Below are positions 33,827 to 45,176 of a stretch of DNA of 64,000 bases, one piece after another. A model generated the notes under the pieces. That model did not search any database, had not been told where the DNA came from, and worked only from the letters and a program-made list of their open reading frames with translations. The stretch is from Bromus sterilis (lineage: Eukaryota; Streptophyta; Magnoliopsida; Poales; Poaceae): the NCBI GenBank assembly GCA_950022295.1, contig OX465595.1, positions 428,414,270 to 428,478,269 on the forward strand, in the 5' to 3' direction. The position numbers were made by a program, and so were the translations under genes. Positions within the stretch are counted from its first letter, which is position 1; the number at the start of each line of letters is the position of its first letter.

Positions 33827-35833
33827 ACTCCCCCATCATCTCTTTTACACTTAGGAGTTTGTTCATTATTTTTATCATCACCCTGAACAGTTTCAACCAC
33901 CACTTGATCCAGAGTTTCATTAGTCACCAGTACCTCTTCCACTTCATAGTGAAATCGATAAAACTGTGTGCCAAGACAACCCTCCGCCACCTTAGGAATT
34001 TCAGCAACTCGCCTGCATCCAATTTTGGCACGGGCCGAGATGGGTCTAAATATGGTAGACAAATCCACCTCCAGAGTCACACCTACAAGCCCACCAGCAT
34101 AAGCTACAGCTTCCATGCATCTTTTCTCTGGGGGTATACGGCTAATTTTAACCCAAGCTATTTCAAGAACACCATCCGCCCCCACTGCTTCAGACCACTT
34201 GGACATTTGAACCTCAGCCCCACTAGCCTTAAGCGTAAGATTCTCAACATACAGAGCTTTATCTACTTCACGAGCATTGGGAAATCGCATGACAAAGCGT
34301 TTAGGAGACACAGGACACGCAGTACATCTCCACCCAGTACCCAGATAAGCCTCAAATTCACTTTCAAGTTCTTTAGCAGAGACATCTCCTTTAATGATGG
34401 TGATAATAATTTTATGAATCTCTTTAGTTTGCTTAGCTACACTCATATCAGGGAAGAAATAGAAGCCCTGCCCTTTCTTCTGAAATGCACACATACAAGG
34501 GATAAACTCCCAAGGAAAGAATTCAATACAAATGCAGGAAAGGTGACCCATCTGCCCACATCGACCACATCTAGCCTAAGCACATCTAGCTGTAGCATGA
34601 CCCTCATAGTTGCAGATAAAACAAATTCCAATAGATCTATCAACAGAGGAATGGGGTTCAGGAATCATATGACCCCTAGGATGCACCCGAGTAGTATCCA
34701 AAGAAATAGGTTGCTTACCACCTCCTATCTCACTGGAAGAGTGTGTGTTGTCGCTCCACTTCTCAAGGTTGCACGGATCTGAGTCCTGACTAGCCATCGC
34801 AGCATCCCGTCTGGTGCCACTGCTTTGTCCAGTCTCGGATGCTCTGTTGGACGATGAAGGAGGGATCTCCTTCCTCTTCCAGATGTTGTCGCGCCCATGG
34901 CGTTCACGGCCACGGTCCATGCACCCAGCACCCCGGCCATGGCGACCGGATCCGAATCCGTCACCCCGCATCCTGGCCCCCGCCTCCTTGGAGCCCTCTC
35001 CTGGATGTCGAGATTCAGCAACAACTTGCGCCAAGCTCCTCAGATCACCACGAATCTTCCCCTTCCACCAGGAGTATGAAGTGGGAACCCTAGCTATCTC
35101 TCCCTCCTCCGCCGCCCAAAAATGAGAGAGCGTAGTGTCGAGATATAAAACTGGGGAGGAGAGGGAGGGGATGGGCGATTTTATACCTGTGCTCCCCAAA
35201 ACCCTAGCGTCGTCTCCGTTCGATCTCTCCGTGTGGGAGATGTGGCACACATCTGCGCCATGGCTGCCCGTTGCACACTGGGGATCGGGGTCCGAGCACC
35301 CCTGGCCCATCAGTCTGAGGTGGGGGACGGGGTCACACCTCACCACGTATCACAACCTTGTGCGCCTCATCACGTTGTGCCACCTTCCGGTGCACCGCCG
35401 TAGGTGCGGTACGCTCCGACTTAGTCTCCACCAATCCACAGGACAACGTGTAGCGGCGGTCAACCCTAGCGATGTGACATGGGAACCGGATGACCTCACC
35501 CACCATGATCGTCTCTCCCTCGTGCAGGAATCGGGCATCCACAGTATTTCCCTGGCGGTTCAGCAGCACCATGCGGAGCGCATCACGACGGATCCAGAGC
35601 ACTCCGATCTCAAGCTGGGCTATCCACGGCGCCGCCAGATCGGACACAAAGGAAACCGGCCATCGCGGATTTGACTCCACCGGCGAAGAGGGACGGAGAG
35701 GTCGCCGCTGAGATGCCTCGTCGTGTGGATGCGTAGCGACCGAGCTCTGGTCAAAGCAGGATGGGAGACGGCGAACTCATCGCCCGCCACCGGCGTCGCA
35801 GGAGGGGCCGTCTTCACTCATCCGTACCTTTAC
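33827..35833 (-). pseudogene. Zinc-knuckle/DUF4283-type retroelement ORF1, antisense, broken
   Basis: The minus-strand translation runs from about 35350 down. It has a charged region, then CCHC knuckle 1 (CFICNYEGHATARC), a TAG at about 34576, and knuckle 2 (CGRCGQMGHLSCIC). After IEFFPWEFIPCMCAFQKKGQ and FYFFPDMSVAKQTKE comes a DUF4283-like half: YLGTGWRCTACPVSPKRFVM, EIAWVKISRIPPEKRC and VAYAGGLVGVTLEVD. This order of double knuckle and DUF4283-like domain occurs in many Triticeae LINE/retroposon ORF1 proteins, presumed RNA binders. Besides the stop, upstream pieces at 35350-35833 are in other frames. No reverse transcriptase is adjacent. Confidence 0.65.
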
Positions 35834-36854
35834 ATTGGAATTTGACTGATCTAAAATTAAAATCCAAACTCCTGACATTTTTAGCAACTGTGACACGAGA
35901 AGGTGCGTTTTCATCGACTAGCGATTGAAAAATCATCCCGTTGCGGCATCCGTCTCCCGCCTGAGCGCATGCACAGCCATTCCTCCTGTACCCTAGCTCG
36001 AACTCGTCTCCTTGAACTTGGAGTATGCATGCCATGTCCCACTGCGACATCTCCGTCTTCCTCTCCGGCCGCCTCGGTGATGCATGTACGTGCTTCCTCG
36101 ATGAAGCCACAAAAATCTACTCTGCTCTACTATCTACTCGGTTAGATTTGTGTAGGTTTTCAGTTGCAATGAGCTAGTAATTATATTAAACTAGCTAGCT
36201 AGAGTGAACAACAATTGCATGCTTCTTCTACTCCAGTACAGTAGTTTGTTATTACGTACTCCGGCTGCCCATACATGCATGCATATCATAATGTTTAGCC
36301 AGCCTGCAGCTAGATATACAATACAAGATGCTCCCGTCCCGTCCATGCATCTTCATCCAAATGCAATCGCAGTGCATGCAGAGTGAAAATGACCCTTTAC
36401 CACCCGCAACATACGTACCACGCGCATCCATGAATGTCACGACGCCTACGGTATATGTACGTACACGTACACGCACGCGTACCATCAATCAATCAATCAA
36501 TCAATCAATTTCTATGACATAATATGCATATATATGACACCTGACCAGACCAGGCTTTGAACCAACATTGTTCCATTCCATTCATTTCCATCCATCGTAT
36601 CATGACTCGTGCATGCAACTTGATGTACCGATCCTTGCTCCTGCAAGCATCAATCTGCTCATGTGAGAAATTAAGATGAGAGGAGACCCAACTTTTCTTT
36701 ATATTGGGAGTTTCATTGGGAGATCCAACGATCGATGCATGTGACGAGATATGAGTTGATGATCGATCAGTGACATTAACAGATTTCTCATGTAGCTTGA
36801 AAGAAAGGGTACCTTGCTATGCTGGAATATAATTACAAACGAAAAAGGATGGTA
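35834..36854. other. Intergenic spacer with ATCA microsatellite
   Basis: No supported gene. An ATCA tetranucleotide run lies at 36483-36509. Repeated CATGCATG and ACGTACGT words are frequent. The short frames in this stretch are compositional. Confidence 0.45.
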
Positions 36855-37112
36855 CTCTTTCCGTTTCTTTTTTACTTTACATATAAGATTTGGTGAAAGT
36901 CAAATTTGATAAAGTTTGACCAAATTTATATTTAAAAGTATCAACACCTACAACATCAAAGTTATATCATTTGAAAACTAATATCATGATGCTTCTAATG
37001 ATATTGGTTCCATATTGTGGATGCTGATAGATTTTTATATAAAAATGGTCAAACTTTATCAAACTTGACTTTGACCAAATCTTATATGCGAAGTAAAAAG
37101 AAACAAAGAGAG
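36855..37112. mobile_element. Stowaway MITE
   Basis: A 258-base element between TA dinucleotides at 36853-36854 and 37113-37114. The ends CTCTTTCCGTTTCTTTTTTA and TAAAAAGAAACAAAGAGAG are complementary with few mismatches, and homology between the arms extends through CATATAAGATTTGG. The TA target and CTC...GAG ends are typical of Stowaway. Confidence 0.85.
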
Positions 37113-37249
37113 TACGTGTCAAATGCCACTACTCCATCACCTGTCACACACGTGCGTACGTCCCCTTTCACTTGTGCTAGCTTCTGGGCTGCATGCGTGC
37201 GTACGTTGCTCTACTTTTCAATCCACCTATTGACACACCAACACGTCAC

Positions 37250-38087
37250 GTGTATCTTCGACGCCGGGGGTGATGCACCGTAGCTTATGTCGAAGAAGAT
37301 CCAACCGGAAGCGCGATACGCAAGAAATCTGGCGGGTGCTTTTGTAGACCCGAAACCCCACACGCCCGGGAGGGACCCTGTCTGGACGCACGGCGGCTAT
37401 GAGCTGCCCTAGGTCGACCTGATCGCCCCTAGGACCTTGTTGATCGTTGGCTGCAAGAACAGGAACGAACGAAGAACGAGAAGAAAGATACAAGGAAGAG
37501 CGATAAAATTAGGGTTTGGAAGTGCAGATATGTTTATTTGATTGTGTATTGTTCCAATCGGCCGTCAGTTCATCTATTTATGAGGGGGTTGGACTTCCCG
37601 TACAAGAAAAGAGCTCAGATTTCAGTCCAAATCGTCAAAATCCGGCTAAACTCGAATTTCCCGTGGTCACAGGTCAGACCGTCCGACTTATAGTCCGGAC
37701 CGTCCGACGTGGCCGAAAAATACTTCTGTAACAGGAGGTCTTTTTCCGGACGTCCGACTTCCATCTCGGACGGTCCGACCTGGTTTTTCAGCATTGCATT
37801 GTTTTGGCCTTCACTTTTTCATACGAACTCGGATTTGGACGTTTCAAATATCAAAATTGACCGGCTCGACGAGCCGAGCCGCCCCATGTAGAACATTTTT
37901 CCATTTGATGATGTCTTGAAGACCTTATTGGCAGAATAGTACTTCGAATGACGATGGAATCGGATGACGATGACTCGAACTACAAATATGTTAATATCGA
38001 TAATATCCAACTTTTTTATGTAAAGCACTTATTCATTTGAGGTCATCTTATATAGGTTTATTGTCGTGCCAAAAACCGGTGTCAACA
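37250..38087 (-). mobile_element. Antisense LTR fragment or solo LTR
   Basis: On the minus strand it begins TGTTGACACCGGTTTTTGGC at 38087, a typical TG LTR start. It continues through a segment rich in GGACGGTCC/GTCCGAC words and CCTAAATTTT-type leader text. I see no partner LTR and no matching 5-base target duplication, so it may be a truncated LTR. Confidence 0.5.
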
Positions 38088-38131
38088 CCACCTAGCCGTG
38101 GGTGATTCTTCCTTGAACAAACAAAACGGCA

Positions 38132-38389
38132 CTCCCTCCTTCCCAGAATATAAGGCGTGTTTGATTTTATATGGTCTTTGATGCACAATTTTAACCGTAA
38201 ATACATATAAAAATGTATGAATTTAATATATATATAACTAGTATCATCATATTTGTCTTACAAAATAGTTCTATTTCATGTATATTTATATTAACTTAGT
38301 GGACATACAATAAGTGATAATCATAATCAAAATTGTACGATGAAGACCAGAAAACTTAAAGTGCGCCTTATATTTTTGGAAGGAGGGAG
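38132..38389. mobile_element. Stowaway MITE
   Basis: The ends CTCCCTCCTTCCCAGAATAT and the complementary ATATTTTTGGAAGGAGGGAG enclose about 258 bases. The right flank has TA at 38390-38391. The left TA has become CA. Confidence 0.8.
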
Positions 38390-39298
38390 TACATGTGTTT
38401 GAGAAAATGTTCCTGACTAATTTTTAACAAAATGCACAGTAATAAATATTCACCTAAATTTAAGAAAATGTTCCATACAATTTATAAAAAGTACATGCAT
38501 TTGGAAGAATGGTTACATGATTTAAGGATATGTTCATGCTATATTTTAAGTATATTAATATAATGTTTTTTAGTGTCCACATAACAATTAAAATATTTAT
38601 TACCATACGAGAAATGTTCATCATATATTTTCAAATACTTAACACTTACTAAAAAATGTTCGAACGCAATTTTTAAAATGCGAACATTTTTCTAATGTCA
38701 TTAGTATTTTTTGAAAGCTAGCAACACTTAAAAAAATAGCTTGTCAATGCACGAACTATTTTTGTATGTGATGATTTTTTTACAATTTAAATAAATTATT
38801 TTATGTACATATATTTTAAAGATATATAAAAATAGGAAAAAAATACTAAGTCATACCGTTGATGAATTTTAGCCGTTCTAGCACATACCTGGACAGTCAA
38901 CTGGTCAAACAATATGGCATTTGGAAAAATACGTACTCAAAGCGTATGGAGGTCAGTGTTGATATTCACTGATACAACTTTAATGACCATATTTCGGGTA
39001 TTTATAAGTACATAGACCAAAGTGAATTTCGGTCTCAACTTCGGTGACCGCGGATGAACTTATTTCGTATGGCGACGACACGTGAAGATGCAATGTATAT
39101 ATGTTTTCAGTTAAAGAAAACATATATATGTTTTCTCCTCAACAACGAGACAATCTAGTGGAATGGGCCACCGTGCCAAGCATCGGGAGAAGGGAAGTAC
39201 ATCAAGGAGGTGTCGAAGAAACGTGCGGCATGCCTCGAAGGAAGCATGGTCGGGAAAAAGTCTAAAATGAACTTTGCACTTGTAGACGAAAGCTAAAT
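38390..39298. other. AT-rich spacer
   Basis: Low-complexity AT-rich DNA with repeated ATGTTC/ACATTTTT words. No gene or element boundary recognised. Confidence 0.4.
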
Positions 39299-40875
39299 CA
39301 AACCCTAAACTTACAATCCCAAAAATCAACACACCGAACTTTCTAATCCCAATCCATTTTAAAAATTAAGCGCATTTTCAAACAATGATTTCCGACGTGG
39401 CACATCAAATATGGATATTGTTGGCCGGAACAGCCCATTATGCGCGAATTATTTTTTCTAGATAAAGCACAACGTAAAAATACCCAAAAAAACTCAAACG
39501 ATATTTTTTAAAATCCCAAACATTTTGTGAACTGTGATTTAAGAAATAATATATATTTTTATAATACAACAAATTTTGCAATAGCTGATTTTTTCTAAAC
39601 ATAAAAAATTGTTATAAAATGTTAGGTTTTTAATTTTACTTTTAAATATATTTCAACATATACTAAGAAACTGTTAAATCTAATATAGATTATGTTCAAG
39701 TATATTATACAAAGAATCACTGTATATTAAAACAATGTTCAGTGTAAAATGTGTTCAGGAAATTCAAAGATTGTTAACATTTTGAAAGTACAAATGTGAA
39801 TCAGCTATTGTCATTGTATATTATTCAAACAATGTTCAGTGTAAAATGTGAAAGATTATTGCCTCAAAAAAAAGTTGGTCGCTACAGTACTTCTAAAGAA
39901 ACAAATCGTCTGCTAGTCAGTGAATCCTCAACATTTCTGTAATGAGAATAAACATTTTATAAATCTACACAAAGCCCCTTGTCATTTATAACAAGGGACT
40001 TCAAAAAAATTGAACATACAAGGGCGTTCATATATGTAATTATTTTCAAACGTTTATTAAATAAAATGTGAACAATTTGGAAACGGCGAATATATTTTGT
40101 GAAATGAAAATATTTTATGAAATTCTAGTTTTATAAAAATTAAGCAATTTGAAATTTGTGACCCAAAAAAAAGGAACATCTTACAATTTTTTTTAACTTT
40201 TGAACAATTTATGAAATGCGCAAACTTTTAAAAAATGCTGAATTTTTTTTAAAATTTCTATCTTTAATAATTTTTGAGCATATTTTAAGAAACAATCATT
40301 TTTATAAATTTTTGAACAATATTTATTTTATTTACGTTTCCCATTGCAAAAAAGTTGTTTCACATGTTACAAAAATAGAAGAAAAAAGAAAGAAAAAAAC
40401 AACATACATGAGCTACTGTGTTAATGGGCTGACCATATTCATCCTAATATCCAGCGAACTAGTGAACAATCCTAGTTATGGTTCAGAATAGACTCAATCA
40501 GAGTTATCTTAGATTTTTTGGACTCGCTAACTTGTGAATAAGAATGATGAAAGTTTTGTTGATTTCCTCAGGTGAATCATCCACTTAGAACACACAACAC
40601 CATACCTGTCAACATTGTCACCACATAAGTCCTAGTGTCGCTAAAAAAATGTGTTGAAAAGCCATCTAACCTCGGCGCGGAAAAACATCTGAAAGAGCCT
40701 CGTCTTCATCTTGTCCTTTGTATACGGTGTATTGAGGTGACTGTTGACATGGTGGGATTGGTGGGCAAAAAATATCCAACACCCCTTTCGTCGCACGCGG
40801 TTCTCTTGATAGCTACGACACTGCGACCTCATAGTTGCAGCTCTGATGGATCATGGTTGCATCTTCTGTGGCTAG
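39299..40875. repeat. Direct repeat R2 (partner R1 at 3955-5650)
   Basis: Second copy of the R repeat, same orientation as R1, about 35.3 kb away. It shares the ACTTACAATCCC start, the GTTCAGTGTAAAATGTGTTCAG core and the CATAGTTGCAGCTCTGATGG end. It carries the same minus-strand LINE reverse-transcriptase scrap. Confidence 0.75.
40641..40832 (-). pseudogene. LINE reverse-transcriptase scrap in R2
   Basis: The minus frame reads KGCWIFFAHQSHHVN, then NTPYTKDKMKTRLFQMF, after which the frame shifts before a residual FPTHFF-like text. It is the counterpart of the scrap in R1 and keeps the LFQMF residues that R1 lost. Non-functional. Confidence 0.5.
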
Positions 40876-41116
40876 AGATTGCAAACATCGCTCAATTTGC
40901 TGGCCGGTCGCCGGCCTTTCTTCCGGCCATGGGCCGTTCCAGCAACGTGGCATGGGTGCAGTGGCCCCACCTGTCGGACACTACCCCATTCCACGACAGA
41001 GCACATCCGTCACAAACTTTTTTTCTTTCTTCTTTTTTTCAACAATAATAAATAAAATAAAGAAGGAAACTTTCCCCACCCACCGGAGTCGGACTGAAAG
41101 CTAAAACCCTCGATCG

Positions 41117-41285
41117 ATGCCGACGCTGCCGGACGATCTGCTCGACGAGGTCTTCCTCCGCCTCTCGTCGGACGAGCCCGCGTGCCTCATGCGCGCCTCG
41201 CTCGCCGACACGCTTCCATGGCCGCTACCGTGACTTCCACGACTTCCACGGCGCTCCCCACATGCTCGGCTTCCTTCCTTACGAC
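41117..41285 (+). pseudogene. F-box gene N-terminal remnant
   Basis: ATG at 41117 starts MPTLPDDLLDEVFLRLSSDE, then PACLMRASLADTLPWPLP and a stop at 41231. LPDDLLxEVFLRL is the core of the F-box, which links a substrate receptor to SKP1 in SCF ubiquitin ligases. Grass relatives continue RFRGRYRDFHGAPPMLGFL. Here that text reappears in another frame as HGRYRDFHDFHGAPHMLGFL, with an added FHDF duplication. A small deletion has therefore shifted the frame. The remnant ends where a LINE tail begins, and no substrate-binding domain follows. Confidence 0.7.
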
Positions 41286-41720
41286 GCTCCGTTTCTAAAT
41301 GACATTGACAAAAAAACAAAAGCCCGTATTCGAGTGGGTGTTGCGGCGTTCCTTTGGGCGATTTGGAATTGTCGTAATGATGTGGTTTTTAACAAACAAA
41401 ACAATGTTCATTTTTTGCAGGTTGTGAACAAGGCGATGTACTCTATTCAGATGTGGTCCTTCGCCGATCAGCGAGGACTTATGGATACAGGCTGTGCTCG
41501 TATGATGGCGGTCGTACGGGATATTTACAGCCGGGCTGGATGGCTTAATGCTAGACGATTAGATGTTAGCTTGCCCTTTTTGAGTGGCTGATCTTTGTAG
41601 CCACCTTAAGTGATCCGTAAATTGTTTTCGGATGGATATTCAACTTTGTTTTAATAAAATAAGGCTGTGTGCATCGTCCTGACGCAGAGACCGGGGCCAC
41701 GGTTTCCATTTCTAAAAATA
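41286..41720 (+). mobile_element. 5'-truncated LINE tail
   Basis: It encodes NDIDKKTKARIRVGVAAFLW, AIWNCRNDVVFNKQNNVHFL and so on to SLPFLSG with a stop at 41591. This is the C-terminal end of a plant LINE polymerase, just past the zf-RVT region. The 3' untranslated end with AATAAGGCTGTGTGCATCGT and GACGCAGAGACCGGGGCCAC is typical of Triticeae LINEs. An A-rich stretch follows near 41715-41728. The frame is open into the upstream F-box remnant (MLGFLPYDAP), giving a 109-codon chimeric frame from 41262. Confidence 0.7.
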
Positions 41721-41855
41721 ATAAAAAATAAGCCCTTTTAGAGATTTCAATCAATACGGATCTGTATACAGTTTATAATAATATGTTTATATACAACCGT
41801 ATGTAATTTGTATAAAAATCTCTAAAAAGGCTTATATATTTAAAAACGGAGGGAG
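41721..41855. mobile_element. Stowaway-like MITE with decayed left end
   Basis: The right end AAAAACGGAGGGAG is followed by TA at 41856-41857. The arms AAGCCCTTTTAGAGATTT (left) and AAATCTCTAAAAAGGCTT (right) are complementary. The left terminal bases are diverged. Confidence 0.6.
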
Positions 41856-41857
41856 TA

Positions 41858-42090
41858 GACTTTATGAAATTACATCGTTCTGTTAGCATGTTTTCTTGCC
41901 TAATACTAAGAATTTGTTTTACCTATTCATGTTCTCAACACCCAAGACCCTAATGGCTGCTTGCTCATCAACTTACTTATGTAATTGTTAATTTGGGAAT
42001 GAATCGAAAAGTGTCATTGTGAACAATTAGTCACATGAAGGCGTTTATGAAGATGCCCAAAGTCACAACAACTGGAACTCCGGAACTCCG
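41858..42090. other. Short unique spacer before duplication unit A
   Basis: Unassigned. A 28-base word starting ATGAAGATGCCCAAAGTCAC (42047-42074) recurs exactly at 57585-57612. A tandem GGAACTCC pair lies at 42075-42090, at the duplication edge. Confidence 0.4.
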
Positions 42091-43400
42091 CATCATAGGC
42101 TTCGCATGTACGCCCGGTTTCCACTTGGCTAGGTAAGCACCTGAAACTCCGGAACGTCAGAGTCCCTCTAACTAACAACGCACAATTTCGGGTGGCCCCC
42201 GGTGAGTCAACACCCAACTCAAAAGCCGGCCGCGCTCTCGAATCGGCCTCTACCGTCTAGACGAGGTCGGGTTAGTTGCCCAAATAGATGTGGACAACCC
42301 CCTAGCTTCCAGGTTTTGACCAACAAGAGAAACCATGTCTCCGCTGGCCCGGGTTGTTTCGAAAACTGCTGGGGTACCAACCAAGCACACACACGTTTGC
42401 AAAAGTAAATCAGCTTGGGCCACCACTAGAACTGTTTGAAGCTAGGTAGGTAAGACAAGGGGACCCCATAGAATCCCACACGCGATTAGGCATGCTCGTC
42501 AAGAAACACAATACCCGTAACTCGGGACCTAGGTGACTCAAATGGAACAAAACACCTGGCGGGAACAGCCCGGTCTCCCATCTTTCGTCAAGTATAAATT
42601 AACATCATATTAATAATAAATATCAACCAACTTCTTTAAATAACATGATATCCCAAACCATAGCATAGGGTAAGCAACAAGTTTTTCTACTCATACTACG
42701 CAATGGCTGAGCAGCGGTAACTTAGCAATACAAAGGTTTGCTGGGATGTGGGGATCATGGTTGTTTGGTTTTTGAAAGTGGCATAGCAAGTGGATAGGAT
42801 CAGACAAACGTTCTAGACTACAGCTAGGCAGGTAGTCAGAAAGGTATCAAGTAATGTTATAAATCTTCCCCTTGACTGGGTAGTCGGTCGTCGAAGCAGA
42901 CGTAGCAGGCTCCTCAGGCTCGGTGTCGGAAATCTCCACGTAAGTCTCCTCGGCGGTCTCAGGTGCTAACGTAAAGTACCGGCAAGGGAAAAACACGTAT
43001 GTAAGCAATGGGTATAATGCACAGGCAAAGATGGTATGATCAAATTTAATCGACATGATATGACCCTATCTAGTCAGATTTAAATGAAGGTGGTGACGAC
43101 ACGTCAACAACTTCATATGAAATTTATTTACGAAAATGGCTTTGGTCTTAGCCTTAATTTGGTGTGAGTAGCATGGAAACATGACATGATCAACAATGCA
43201 ATTAACAGAAATAATTACAACGTGAAAATAAAACATCGATTCCGGAGACGGAGAGATGTCGATGAACTTGACATCGGAAAGGTGCAACAAAAGAAGGAAC
43301 CCAGCCACATTACTTGGTTAGTTAGGGTTGGTTAATTACTTGGTTATGGTTGTGTGGGATGGGATCACCAAGTGAAGTGATGTGTCCGGCGCGTGCGCCT
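42091..43400 (-). mobile_element. Antisense gypsy-type LTR fragment in unit A
   Basis: Minus-strand text resembles the long LTR at 52240-57004 in organisation, such as short acidic ETAEETYVEISDTEPEEPA-type frames and LTR-like direct words. It is cut at 42091. The counterpart in unit B extends further left to about 60480, including a CCGCGGTTATGGACGACTTG-type text. That text parallels GCGTCCGCGGTTATGGACTA near 55175. Confidence 0.5.
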
Positions 43401-43676
43401 TGAGGACAATGTATCAATCATTCTACTCCTCCTTATTATTGTTCTAAGATTCTTAGGGACTGCGTTTCGTCTAGATAGTTTAGTTTAGCAAGATGAAGAA
43501 GAAAAAGAAGAAGAGAATATGTGTACCACCGGTTGGTTGTTGGTGTTGGCTTAAATTAATTCAATCTTGTCTTGTGTAATTCAATTCTATTGTTGGCTTA
43601 AATCAATCCTTAATTTTAGTAATGCATGTCGCATCGGGATTTCTCTCACATGGCGGTCCAAGCAAACTGCGTTTCT

Positions 43677-43678
<2 letters not shown>

Positions 43679-43747
<69 letters not shown>
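43679..43747. repeat. (CT)n(AT)n microsatellite, unit A
   Basis: About 34 bases of CT repeat followed by about 35 bases of TA repeat. The homologous tract in unit B is longer in CT. This accounts for the 18-base change in offset between units. Confidence 0.95.
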
Positions 43748-43752
<5 letters not shown>

Positions 43753-44744
43753 CAGCGGTAGCAGGTGCGTGCATGTGTCAATCAGTCTTTTCTTTGTCCT
43801 TTCATACTATCCATGAGATACTTCATCACTTCTGCGTCTTTACACCCCACTTAAAAAGAAGAACGGTTGAGATTAGTCCATACCATTTCATAGAAAAGGG
43901 TAGGATAATTTTATTTTTAAAATATCCATGCTTTTTTATTTCCTAATTCTGAAGTTGGAGTCAAATTTATCCATCCAGCTCTCCGCCCAACACACGCACA
44001 CACAACCATCATCATCATACTGCATGGAGGGCGCATGCAAAGACGAACGACGAGGATGACAACCACACACGGCTTAATTAGAGGAGCTATCTTGTATGAT
44101 CAAACTACACAATTAGCTTAATTAGCTAGCTTACTACACAATTAACTTAGTAAGTAGTATCATGTACGATCGAGATTAATCAGCTTACACACTCACCTGC
44201 ACTTGCTAATTTCATGTTGATCTGTGTCCAGCAACAACAGATGGCCGGACATCAACTTTTAAGGCATCTAATATAACTAACTTCATCAACTAACAATGAT
44301 AATGATTACTAAACATTCACCAAGTCACGGGTGACAACTACATCCCAGGGACGGCACTCCATGCAAGGGGGAGGTGCGCGAATGCAACGACGATGGCGCA
44401 TCCAGTGGGGACCGGAACCGAGCCCTAGGAGGAGAAGGACGACCCCTCGAGGTCGAGGAGCTTGTCGGCTTGGCCATCCCCACGATCATGACGTGATTTC
44501 TGTAACCTTGGTTCTAAATGACTAAAGCCTATCGATGGTTCTACAAATTTGCCATGGTTATAACGATGCAACTGGATTTTTCATCCCATGCCAATGCTGC
44601 CATTTTCAATTTTAGATTGTTTTATTTAGATTGTGATGGTTCTTTTTGCACATGGCAAATTCTTTTTTTTCCAAAGGGGAAACTGATAGTATTTTATTTT
44701 ATTTTTATAGTGTAGAACACGAAATTCATTATATATGAGACACG
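43748..44744. other. Upstream flank of peptide gene copy 2
   Basis: Duplicated in unit B. No gene is seen. Short frames here are not supported. Confidence 0.4.
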
Positions 44745-45095
44745 TCAATCTTGCCGATATGAAGCGTTAACGCATCATGTATGCATGCATGGGCCACGTA
44801 TCTTCCATCTTCCTTCATCATGCGTCCATGGTTTTCCGGGAGGCCAAACTGCAGCACTTTGCGCATGCATCCGTTGCCAACATCAACCACGGCTACTTTT
44901 TCTGTTCGCAATTTCTTAACTAGCTAAAGAAGGTGAAACCCATGCATGGTTGCCAAGGCAGTAACATCTATGCGGTAAAGAGAAACAAACGGAAAACTGG
45001 TGGGGGCGAAGAAGGGCATGCACTTACCACAAAATAGTTGACCGTGAAGCTCTCGTGGCCTCACATTCATGCCTAATTTACACGCTCCCCTCCGT

Positions 45096-45105
45096 TATAT
45101 ATATA
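45096..45105 (+). promoter_or_regulatory. TATA box of peptide gene copy 2
   Basis: TATATATATA 72-81 bases before the ATG at 45177, in a context (CCTCC...GGATGACAC) shared with copy 1. Confidence 0.6.
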
Positions 45106-45176
45106 GGATGACACAATAGCTCCACCAGTAAACCCGTTGCCATCCAATAGGATCAGCCTCAATAAGGACAACAATA

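Larger units (their letters stand above)
42091..44836. repeat. Segmental duplication unit A (matches 61238-64000)
   Basis: Near-identical to 61238-64000 in the same orientation. The offset is 19147 bases on the left part and 19165 after the microsatellite, which differs in length. Only a few mismatches per hundred bases are seen by eye. The left edge is sharp at CATCATAGGC. The right edge of the match is the end of the window, so the duplication continues beyond it. Confidence 0.9.

Noticed and set aside
33766..34782. 338-codon plus-strand frame
   Set aside because: It is the antisense of the zinc-knuckle ORF1, whose minus-strand motifs are clear.
43567..43946. Frames with long Ser-Leu and Tyr-Ile runs (also 62714-63111)
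   Set aside because: They are translations of the CT/AT microsatellite.
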